DNA of 64,000 nt from Streptomyces mutomycini (GTDB lineage Bacteria > Actinomycetota > Actinomycetes > Streptomycetales > Streptomycetaceae). Under the pieces are notes generated by a model that saw only the letters and a program-made list of their open reading frames with translations, did no database searches and was not told the origin of the DNA. Positions 1-7,313 of the stretch are shown piece after piece. The stretch is taken from assembly GCF_001700505.1 (NCBI RefSeq), contig NZ_MAPV01000040.1:1-64000 (forward strand), in the 5' to 3' direction. Numbering within the stretch: position 1 is the first letter of the stretch; every line of letters begins with the position of its first letter. The position numbers and the translations under genes were made by a program.

Positions 1-524
1 GGTCTTCACCACGCAGGCCGGACCGGCCTGCGAGTAAACGGAGTTGAACATGACGCGCTCGGCGGACCGCATCGTCGAGCCGTCGGCCTTGACGCAGTCG
101 GGCCGGGTCACCAGGGTGTCGCGCGGGATGGACACGGCGACGGCCTCGGTGCGGCCCTCGGGTATGTGCACCACCAGTGCGGTGTCGGACCGCGCCCCAC
201 TGACACCGCCACCCCCGCCCAGCTCCTTGTTCTCCGCCCCGGCGCGCGAGTCGGAGCCGAGGACGAGCAGGTTCTGACCGGTGGTGGGGAGCTTCTCGGG
301 CCGGTCTTCGCCGAGTGCCTTGTTGATGTCGACGCCCTTGATGTTGCCGTCGAGATCCTTGAACATCCAGTACGCCGTGCCGCCGCCCGCGAGCAGGAGA
401 ACGAGGAGGACCCCGAGCGTGATCTTGAGGCCGCGGCGGCGCTTGTGTTCTTTCTTGCGGCCCCGCTTCGGTGCTTCCGCCCGTCGAGAGGCGCGCGGGC
501 CCGGGGGTACGGCGTCGTGGCTCA
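1..524 (-). CDS. LCP (LytR-CpsA-Psr) family protein, N-terminal part
   Basis: Only the first 174 codons are inside the window; the gene continues beyond the left edge. LCP enzymes are membrane-anchored phosphotransferases that move undecaprenyl-linked wall glycopolymers onto peptidoglycan outside the membrane. Visible are a basic cytoplasmic head (residues 1-32, with RGRKKEHKRRRG), one transmembrane helix (about 33-54), a linker, and the start of the LCP domain with NLLVLGSDSR (85-94), ARSDTALVVHI and the IPRDT segment that carries conserved Arg/Asp of the family. The ATG at 524 is the only sensible start ahead of the helix. It is divergent from the next gene. Its position beside a Stealth/glycosyltransferase locus suggests it could attach that locus's polymer; this is inference. 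Confidence 0.85.
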
Positions 525-857
525 TCCTGCACGAGTCCCTTGGTCTGTGGCCCGTGAGGGCTGGGTGCGGAGTTGGGGACTCGGGTGGGGCCGGTCCACG
601 CATGTGGGGGGGCTGGCCGAGAAGTATAGACAAACTTTCGATTCGCGTGTAAATCTTCGCGGACTCTTCGTGTCCCGCACACCGCCACCGCCGGTCGGCG
701 ATGTCCGAGGCGAACACCGGGCGGCAAGTCGGTGTCGATCGAACGGAGATTCTATGATGACCGGTGCCGGACCCCTGGCGCGTCCCTGACGCAGATGACC
801 GTGCAGCAGCCGGTGCCGGGTCCGGGCGGGGAATCATGGGAAGGACGACCTCACATC
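525..857. other. Divergent intergenic region
   Basis: This 333-base gap separates the LCP gene from the rightward gene at 858. It holds the leftward promoter at 623-653. On the plus strand a good -10 hexamer, TATGAT (753-758), has no convincing -35; it could start the 858 transcript near 766. Short reading frames here have no codon-usage support and I see no RNA gene. Confidence 0.5.
623..653 (-). promoter_or_regulatory. Candidate promoter of the LCP gene
   Basis: On the minus strand TTTACA (653-648) and TATACT (628-623) are separated by 19 bases, a little wider than usual for an HrdB-type promoter. The segment is AT-rich compared with its surroundings. Transcription would start near 616, leaving a leader of about 90 bases before the LCP start. 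Confidence 0.45.
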
Positions 858-1979
858 ATGCGGGCCAAGTCTGGGCGTACAGACCGCGGGGCCACCCCGG
901 CGCGAGCTGTTCGGGAGCACCGGAGCGACGGACGTCAGGCGGTGGCCGCCGTCGGCGGGCAGTGGCTGGTGCGGGGCAAGGACCGAAGGCTCACCGCGTA
1001 CGCGCGGCACCCCGACGGGGTCCTCCGCTGGACGGAGTCGCGGCCGGGAGGACCGGAATGGTCCGGCCCCGACCTCCTCGAGATCCCCCACCTGACGCAC
1101 CTTTCGCTCGCGCAGGGCGCCGACGGCTATGTGCACTTCCTGGCGCGCCGCTCCGTTCCGAAGAAGGACGGACCGCCCGTGGTCGATGTGATGCACGCCA
1201 TGCAGTACCAGAGCGGCCGCGCTCTCAGCGCATGGCATTCCCTGGGTAATCCGCGTAAGAACACCGACCAGGCGTCCGGCATGGGCGCGCCCGCCGGAGT
1301 CGTGAGTCCGTCGGGGCTGGTGCATTTCTTCGTGCGGACCGCGGCCGGTGGCGTGATGCTGCGGCGCGACGACAAGGCCGGCAAATGGGAGTCGTGGCAC
1401 AACATGAACGCCCGCGGCGCGGAGGAGGGGATGGCCGTCACCCTGGGTGTGTCCGGCGCCGTCGATCTCCTCGTGCAGGGCCCGGGCGCCGCGATGCACT
1501 GGCGTCAGACGTCCCCGGACGGGGGCTTTTCGCGGGAGCAGGACATACCCGTCCAGATGGCGCCCGGCAGTGTCACGGCACTGGAGACCGCTCCGGGACG
1601 GTGCACGTACTACTGGACCGATCCGGCCACGGGGGGAGTGGTGGCCTATCGCATCGGGGGCTGGGTGACCCCGCTGGGCGGCAACCCGGCCGACGGGCCG
1701 GTCGCGGTTCTGCGGGCCGAGCTGGACGGTTACGACTGCACGGTCCTTGCGCACCGCGATCCCGACGGCCAGGTCGTGGTCGCCGCGTGCGGTACCGAGA
1801 ACGAGGGCGGCGGTCTGTGGTGGTCTCCGACCGGTGAACGGACGAGCGAGCCCCCGGCCCTGGCGGTGGACGGCGCGGGGCGGGTGGTGCTGGGGATGAT
1901 CGGTGCCGACGGGTCGCTGTGCATCGCTCGGCAGAATCCCGAGCCGGGGCTCGCCATGGGGCCCGCCGAGCGCGTCTGA
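858..1979 (+). CDS. Uncharacterised beta-rich protein, possibly a propeller-like repeat protein
   Basis: A 373-aa protein that I cannot assign to a named family. It consists of short beta-strand-like blocks that repeat the pattern of a Trp or Tyr followed by Gly-Asp/Asn turns: GGQWLVRGKDRRLTAYARHP, then FFVRTAAGGVMLRRD, TYYWTDPATGGVVAYRI and GLWWSPTGE. This resembles sialidase-like or lectin-type propellers that bind sugars, but no catalytic motif is visible. There is no signal peptide or membrane segment, so it looks cytoplasmic. Start choice: ATG at 858 follows GGGAAGGA (838-845); in-frame ATG codons at 732 and 795 lack a good ribosome site. It precedes the Stealth genes on the same strand but a 316-base gap suggests separate transcription. 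Confidence 0.7.
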   Translation: MRAKSGRTDRGATPARAVREHRSDGRQAVAAVGGQWLVRGKDRRLTAYARHPDGVLRWTESRPGGPEWSGPDLLEIPHLTHLSLAQGADGYVHFLARRSVPKKDGPPVVDVMHAMQYQSGRALSAWHSLGNPRKNTDQASGMGAPAGVVSPSGLVHFFVRTAAGGVMLRRDDKAGKWESWHNMNARGAEEGMAVTLGVSGAVDLLVQGPGAAMHWRQTSPDGGFSREQDIPVQMAPGSVTALETAPGRCTYYWTDPATGGVVAYRIGGWVTPLGGNPADGPVAVLRAELDGYDCTVLAHRDPDGQVVVAACGTENEGGGLWWSPTGERTSEPPALAVDGAGRVVLGMIGADGSLCIARQNPEPGLAMGPAERV

Positions 1980-2295
1980 ACATTCGAACCCACGCACGAG
2001 ACCTGTCGGTCATCGACTCCATGGTCGCTATATGTCCGGTATCGCTATTTTTTGCATTTTATGGCTTTTGGGTCTGACATTGACACGGAGCGTACAACTG
2101 ATGAAGATGTGACCGCTCTGTGAAAGTTGAAACTTCTTTCAGTTGCCATCAATGACTGCTTGTGGCGAATAAAGCTCGCAGAGTAGCGGCATCCACGGGG
2201 GATCCGCGAGGACTCTGCCGGTCGTCGACCGCAGGTAGATCAAGGAGTGATGGCGTGCGGCGGCGACTTTCCGGCCCCGGTGGGGGGTGGCTGGG
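1980..2295. other. AT-rich leader ahead of the Stealth operon
   Basis: The gap of 316 bases contains the most AT-rich stretch of this part of the window (about 2030-2175). It probably carries the promoter of the Stealth operon. TTGCCA (2143-2148) with GAATAA (2167-2172), 18 bases apart, is a weak promoter match. An inverted repeat lies just upstream at 2122-2140. I see no gene in it. Confidence 0.5.
2122..2140. promoter_or_regulatory. Inverted repeat, possible operator
   Basis: GAAAGTT and AACTTcTTTC face each other across two bases with one bulged base. The element sits in the AT-rich leader of the Stealth operon, directly upstream of the weak TTGCCA promoter match, where an activator or repressor could bind. 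It is too AT-rich and short to act as a terminator. The regulator is unknown. Confidence 0.35.
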
Positions 2296-3924
2296 GTGAC
2301 GATCATTCCCGGGCCTGCGGTGAGGCCTGTCGCGGACAGGATTCCCGGCCCTTCGCCGGTGCCCCCGGCACCGGCGCCCTCGTCCCCTCGGCAGCCGGAC
2401 ACGTCCGGCGGCGCGACGGACGACGTCTACGTCGAGCCGGGGCTCACGCCCCTCGGTGCCAGAGAGGCGAATCGCTCCGCCGTCGCCGATCTGCTCCAGT
2501 CCGCCGGCGTCTCCTTCTTCGCCGTGCGTGGAACCTCCGACCACGGGACTGTCGTCGCCGTCGCCGAGGAGGACCGGGAGGTCGCCCTGGGCGCCCTCTT
2601 CAGGGGCATGGGACAGTACGCGGGCCACCTCAGCGTGATCGACCCGCAGGCACCCGTGCCCTCCCCTCCGCGCTCGTCGCGGGACCCCAAGGCATGGCGT
2701 GGTGTCCGTTCGGCGTCCGCCGTGCAGGTCAGCTGGTATCGCACCGACGTCGGCAGGCACCTGGTCATGGGCCACGAGTACGGCTGCACGGTGGAGTTCT
2801 GGAGGTGGCACGGTACGCATCTCGTCGCGCCCCGGGCCAACAGGGTCACCTGGGCGGTGTCGGGTGAGGGTGGAAACGTCCTCGGGGCTCCGCGGCTGTT
2901 CAGCCGCTTCGTGTCCGACCACACGTCGCGGCACGACGCGCCCCCGCTCGCCACCAGGCCGGAGTTCCTGGTGAGTTGCGTCGAGGACATCGCCTTCCCC
3001 GTCGATGCCGTGTACACGTGGGTGGACGGGAACGATCCCGCCTGGCAGCAGCGCAAGGCCGCGGCGAAGGGTGAGGTCTACCACGCCGAGTCCGCGAGTG
3101 ACGCCCGCTTCATCAGCCGCGACGAACTGCGCTACTCGGTCAGGTCGCTGCACATGTTCGCCCCGTGGATCCGCAACATCTACATCGCCACGGACGACCA
3201 GGTTCCGGCCTGGCTCCGCGAGGACCTGCCCGGGATCCGGGTGGTGAGCCACCGGGAGATCTTCCGGAACACGGCCGACCTGCCGACGTTCAACTCGCAC
3301 TCCATCGAGAGTCAGCTGCATCACATCGAAGGGCTCTCCGAGCATTTCCTGTACTTCAACGACGACATGTTCATCGGCCGCCCAGTGGCCCCTCACGCCT
3401 TCTTCACACCGAGCGGAACAGCGCGGTACTTCCCCTCGCGCAACCGCATACCGCAGGGACCGGTCGTCGAGACGGACACCCCGGTCGACGCGGCCTGCAA
3501 GAACAACCGCGCCCTCCTGAAGGAACGTTTCGGCCGGGTGATCACCCAGCCCATGGAGCACATCCCGTACGCGCTGCGCCGCAGCGCGATGGAGGAAGCC
3601 GAAAGGGACTTCCCGCAGGCATGGGCCCGTACGGCCGCCAGCCGCTTCCGGGCGATGACGGATCTGTCCACGACCTCGTCGTTCGGGCTCTACTACGCGG
3701 CGCTGACCGGCCGGGCCCAGCCGGGAACCATGCCGTTCACCTACCTCCAGCTGGCGGTTCCCGACCTGGCGGACAGGCTGCAGCGCCTCCTCGACGGCCG
3801 GAGCCAGGACTCCTTCTGTCTGAACGACGCATTCTCCACGCCGGAGGACATCGAGGCGCAGCAGGAGCTGCTCGACGGTTTCCTCAACGCCTACTTCCCT
3901 GTTCCCAGTCCCTACGAGCGATGA
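2296..3924 (+). CDS. Stealth family sugar-phosphate transferase (first paralogue)
   Basis: Stealth proteins are hexose-1-phosphate transferases that make phosphodiester-linked polysaccharides, as in GlcNAc-1-P capsules and the eukaryotic GlcNAc-phosphotransferase. All four conserved regions are present: CR1 with VYTWVDG (about residue 239), CR2 with ISRDELRYS (about 273), CR3 with LPTFNSHSIESQ and YFNDDMF (about 329-360), and CR4 with CLND (about 507). The first 230 residues form an extra domain (GAREANRSAVADLL, FAVRGTSD, CTVEFWR, RANRV) shared with the next two proteins. GTG at 2296 is chosen because GGTGGGGGG lies 8 bases upstream; GTG at 2287 has no spacing for a ribosome site. There is no signal peptide, as expected for a cytoplasmic transferase. 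Confidence 0.85.
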   Translation: MTIIPGPAVRPVADRIPGPSPVPPAPAPSSPRQPDTSGGATDDVYVEPGLTPLGAREANRSAVADLLQSAGVSFFAVRGTSDHGTVVAVAEEDREVALGALFRGMGQYAGHLSVIDPQAPVPSPPRSSRDPKAWRGVRSASAVQVSWYRTDVGRHLVMGHEYGCTVEFWRWHGTHLVAPRANRVTWAVSGEGGNVLGAPRLFSRFVSDHTSRHDAPPLATRPEFLVSCVEDIAFPVDAVYTWVDGNDPAWQQRKAAAKGEVYHAESASDARFISRDELRYSVRSLHMFAPWIRNIYIATDDQVPAWLREDLPGIRVVSHREIFRNTADLPTFNSHSIESQLHHIEGLSEHFLYFNDDMFIGRPVAPHAFFTPSGTARYFPSRNRIPQGPVVETDTPVDAACKNNRALLKERFGRVITQPMEHIPYALRRSAMEEAERDFPQAWARTAASRFRAMTDLSTTSSFGLYYAALTGRAQPGTMPFTYLQLAVPDLADRLQRLLDGRSQDSFCLNDAFSTPEDIEAQQELLDGFLNAYFPVPSPYER

Positions 3925-3939
3925 GTCGGGGTTCATGAC

Positions 3940-5553
3940 ATGACCGATTCGAGTTCCGCTGCCAGGGTCTACAAGCGCATCGTGCCCCAGCCGGTGCGTG
4001 CCGTCGCGGGCAGCCGCGTGCCGCCCAAGGTCCGGCGCAAGGTCAAGGGCGGGCTCGTACGCACCCTGAACCGCCGTGAGGCGCGCCTGCACCGACGCGC
4101 GCTGCGGCTGGTCAGGAAGGGGGATTTCGCCAGTGCGTCCGAACGCAGGACGCGCACACCCGACGGCCGTGTCGGGCATGTGCACCAGGGCCTGACGGTC
4201 GACCTGGCGCGCCGCCTCGACCACGATCTCGTGACCTCGGCCCTGGATGCCGCCGACATCCCCTGGTTCGCGGTGCCAGCACTCGACGACCGGCGTATCT
4301 GCCTCGCCGTCGAACAGCAGGACAAGGGGCAGGTCCGCAGGGTTCTCCGCGCGCTGCTGGAGGAGCACACCGGGTACGTCGTGTCGGCTTCCCCCGTCAA
4401 CAACGACACCCGTACGGTGCCGGGCAGCCACCTCAAGGCATGGAAGAACTACGGCAGGTCCAAGGCCATCCGGATCACCTGGCTGCGCACCGAACCCACC
4501 GAGAACCTGTGGGTGGGTGAGGACCAGGGCATCGAGATCGAGTTCTGGACGGTCAACACCGACCTGCCGAACGAGCGCCTGGTCGGCCCTCGCCCCAATC
4601 GGGTCCAGCGGGTCGTTTCCAGGGACGCCGTAGGGATCGAGATCGGCTTCGACCGGCTCTCCGGCTACTGCGACATCGACGGTGACATGGACCCCTCGGT
4701 CACCGTCGAACAGTTCGACATCGCCCGCCTCGAGGAGATCTCCTTCCCCGTCGACGCCGTGCTGCTGTGGCAGCACCCCGGTGCCTGGGGCGAGGAGCTG
4801 CTGCGGGCGTCGCTGCGCTCCCTCCACCAGTACGCCCCCTGGGTCGACGTCGTCCACGTCGTGGCCCAGGCGCCGGCCCCCGAGTGGCTGAGGGGCGACG
4901 ACGGCAGGCTCGCCGTGGTCTCCGGCGGCCGGCACGGGGCCGACGGCTACCTCCACCTGCTTCCCGACCTCGCGGAACACTTCCTTCTGTTCCGGCCGGG
5001 CGCACTGCTCGGGCGGCCCACGCGTCCGTTCGACTACTTCACTCCCAACGGCACGACCCGGCCGCGGCGGGGACTGTGGACGGCCGAGGAGTCGTTCGCA
5101 CCCTGGACCGTGCACGCGTATTCCGCGACCGGTCGCGCCGTGACGCAGTCCTTCGCACCGGGACCGCAGCCGTTCACCTGCTCGGGTCTGGGCCGGCTGG
5201 CGGAGGGTGAAGCGGTGGTGGAGCCCCCGCCCGACGGGCAGGTAGAGCCCAGGCTCACCGGAACGCACCCGGTCGACGGGCTGGCCCACCACTTCGCGTA
5301 CGCCCATGGGCTCGCCGATCCGTCGGGCGAGACGACCGCCGTCGTGCATGCGGCCCTTCCCGGCCTCGCTCTGCAACTCGAGCGGCTCCTCGTGCGCCGT
5401 GACCTGCAACAGCTTCAGTTCTTCGGGCTCGGGAGCGACGAGGCTCTCAGCCGTGGCGGCAGCCAGGCGGTCATCGGTTTCCTGCACCGCTACTTCCCCG
5501 TGGCGAGCCCGTTCGAGCACGGCAATCCAGAGGACCCGGAAACGTACACGTGA
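3940..5553 (+). CDS. Degenerate Stealth paralogue without catalytic motifs
   Basis: A 537-aa open gene that aligns along its whole length with its two neighbours: the same N-terminal domain (WFAVPALDD, IEIEFW, RPNRVQRVVS), FPVDAV at the CR1 position (about 269), SLRSLHQYAPW at the end of CR2, and a C-terminal FLHRYFPVASPFE like theirs. The catalytic core is gone: YTWVDG reads LLWQHPG, the RDELRY segment is deleted, YFNDDMF reads LLFRPGALL (about 349), and CxND in CR4 is FFGLGSDE. No frameshift or stop is present, so it is a maintained pseudo-enzyme rather than a decaying gene. A regulatory or scaffolding role for the active paralogues is my inference. ATG at 3940 is 15 bases after the upstream stop with GGGG as ribosome site. 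Confidence 0.8.
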   Translation: MTDSSSAARVYKRIVPQPVRAVAGSRVPPKVRRKVKGGLVRTLNRREARLHRRALRLVRKGDFASASERRTRTPDGRVGHVHQGLTVDLARRLDHDLVTSALDAADIPWFAVPALDDRRICLAVEQQDKGQVRRVLRALLEEHTGYVVSASPVNNDTRTVPGSHLKAWKNYGRSKAIRITWLRTEPTENLWVGEDQGIEIEFWTVNTDLPNERLVGPRPNRVQRVVSRDAVGIEIGFDRLSGYCDIDGDMDPSVTVEQFDIARLEEISFPVDAVLLWQHPGAWGEELLRASLRSLHQYAPWVDVVHVVAQAPAPEWLRGDDGRLAVVSGGRHGADGYLHLLPDLAEHFLLFRPGALLGRPTRPFDYFTPNGTTRPRRGLWTAEESFAPWTVHAYSATGRAVTQSFAPGPQPFTCSGLGRLAEGEAVVEPPPDGQVEPRLTGTHPVDGLAHHFAYAHGLADPSGETTAVVHAALPGLALQLERLLVRRDLQQLQFFGLGSDEALSRGGSQAVIGFLHRYFPVASPFEHGNPEDPETYT

Positions 5554-7313
5554 GCACAAGTAATCCGGAGGCATCCGCTGTCGTCGGGGTGTACCGCACT
5601 TTCGTTCCCCGCTCCCTGAGACGCCGCGTCGCCCGACGCGTTCCCGTGCGCCTTCGCGCCGGTCTCAAGGGGCTGCTGCGGCGCCTGCACGTCCTCACCC
5701 TCGCCGCACGGTTCGTCCGGGGGCGCAGGGCGCGTCGACGCTGGCCCCACCTCTTCCGCGCCTCCGACCGCCTCGCGGTCCTCTCGGGCCGGGGAGGGAT
5801 GATCGCGCTCGTGCGTGCCACCGCGTCCCCGCTGGGCCTGAGGGAGGCGAACCTGGAGCTGATCGTCTCGCTGCTCGAGGACGCGGGCATCGACTACTTC
5901 GCGGTACGGGGCAACTCCGACTTCAGGTCCGTCCTCGGAGTCTCGGAGGCGGACCGGGAGCGTGTGGTGGCCGCTCTCGCCACGACTCGCGTCACCGCGC
6001 CCGTCTACGTCTCCGCCTGCTCCGGCGAGCGGCTCGTCGGGAGATCGGCCCTGTGCGGATCCTCCCGGGCGCGGCGTACCGGCAGGCAGGCGCGTGCGCT
6101 GCGTACCGGCATGGTGTGGGCCGATCCCGGCAACTCCCTCGTGCTCGGGCTTCGTTACGGCTGCGATATCGAGTTCTGGCGCCCCGAGGGCGGCCGGCTG
6201 GTCGCCCCCCGCCCCAACCGCATCACCGAGGACGTCGCCCTGGACGAACCGCGGATCAGGGTCCCCGTGAGCCGGCTGACCGGGTTCGCCGCCCTGCACA
6301 CCCGCCGCACCGGGTCGGTGCGCACGATCGAGGCCTGTGCCGACGTGCTCCCCGAGGACGTGCGTTTCCCCGTCGACGTCGTCTACACCTGGGTGGACGG
6401 GTCCGCCCCGGAATGGCAGCAGCGTCGTTCCCGGTTCGGCGAAGGCGGCTACCACGCAGAGTCGGCGAACGCGGCCCGCTACATCAGTCGCGACGAACTC
6501 CGTTACTCTCTGCGCGCGTTGGAGCAGAACGCGCCCTGGGTCCGCCACGTCTACCTGGTGACCGACCGGCAGAAACCGGACTGGCTCAACCTTCGCAGTT
6601 CCCGTCTCACGGTGGTCGACCACACGGAGATATTCCAGGATCAGGCCGCTCTGCCGACGTACAACTCGCACGCCATCGAGAGCCAGCTGCACCACATAGA
6701 CGGCCTGTCCGAGCACTTTCTCTACTTCAACGACGACATGTTCCTGGGCTGCCCCACCACACCCAAGGACTTCTTCCTGTCGAACGGGATGACCCGCACC
6801 TTCTTCTCCCCCTCACAGGTGCCCAGATGGGGCCTCACCGACGGCGACCGGCCCGTCGACGCCGCCGGGAAGAACAACCGGAAGATCATCCTCGACAGCT
6901 TCGGCTCCGCCATCGTGCAGAAGCTCCGGCACGCGCCCTACGCATTGCGCCGCAGTGTCCTGTACGAGATGGAGAACGAGTTCGCCGAGGCGCACCACAG
7001 CACCTCGCACAGCAGATTCCGCAGCGCGACAGACATCTCCATCCCGTCCTCGCTCTACCACTACTACGCGTACTTCACAGGACGAGCCGTGCCCTCCGAC
7101 ATCAGTTTCGCCTACCTCGATCTGGCGAAGCCCGAAATATCCAGAAGGCTCGGCATCCTGCTGGCCCGGCGTGACCGGCAGGCGTTCTGCATCAACGACA
7201 CGGTCTCGGACACGTTCGAGGTGAACAGACAGACCCTCATGCTGAACACGTTCCTCGAGTCCTACTTCCCGGTGCCGAGCCCGTTCGAGCGGAAGGGACA
7301 CGAGGCCCGGTGA
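5550..7313 (+). CDS. Stealth family sugar-phosphate transferase (third paralogue)
   Basis: A 587-aa protein with intact Stealth regions: VYTWVDG (about residue 279), ISRDELRYSLR (312-322), LPTYNSHAIESQLHHIDGLS followed by YFNDDMF (about 368-398), and CINDT (about 547). A basic Arg-rich N-terminus (residues 10-70) that the first paralogue lacks may bind membrane or polymer. The domain at 85-260 (GLREANLELIVSLL, FAVRGNSD, CDIEFWRPEG) is shared with the two genes upstream. GTG at 5550 overlaps the preceding stop by four bases, so translation is probably coupled. It presumably transfers a hexose phosphate during polymer synthesis in the cytoplasm; donor and acceptor cannot be read from sequence. 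Confidence 0.85.
   Translation: MSTSNPEASAVVGVYRTFVPRSLRRRVARRVPVRLRAGLKGLLRRLHVLTLAARFVRGRRARRRWPHLFRASDRLAVLSGRGGMIALVRATASPLGLREANLELIVSLLEDAGIDYFAVRGNSDFRSVLGVSEADRERVVAALATTRVTAPVYVSACSGERLVGRSALCGSSRARRTGRQARALRTGMVWADPGNSLVLGLRYGCDIEFWRPEGGRLVAPRPNRITEDVALDEPRIRVPVSRLTGFAALHTRRTGSVRTIEACADVLPEDVRFPVDVVYTWVDGSAPEWQQRRSRFGEGGYHAESANAARYISRDELRYSLRALEQNAPWVRHVYLVTDRQKPDWLNLRSSRLTVVDHTEIFQDQAALPTYNSHAIESQLHHIDGLSEHFLYFNDDMFLGCPTTPKDFFLSNGMTRTFFSPSQVPRWGLTDGDRPVDAAGKNNRKIILDSFGSAIVQKLRHAPYALRRSVLYEMENEFAEAHHSTSHSRFRSATDISIPSSLYHYYAYFTGRAVPSDISFAYLDLAKPEISRRLGILLARRDRQAFCINDTVSDTFEVNRQTLMLNTFLESYFPVPSPFERKGHEAR

Noticed and set aside
3940-5553. Second Stealth gene as a frameshifted pseudogene
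   Set aside because: There is no frameshift or internal stop, its length matches its neighbours and normal codon bias runs through the whole gene, so I annotate it as a coding gene.
2149-5574. Very long open frame opposite the Stealth genes
   Set aside because: It mirrors the real genes in another frame, a usual effect of high GC at third codon positions. It has no ribosome site and no recognisable domain.
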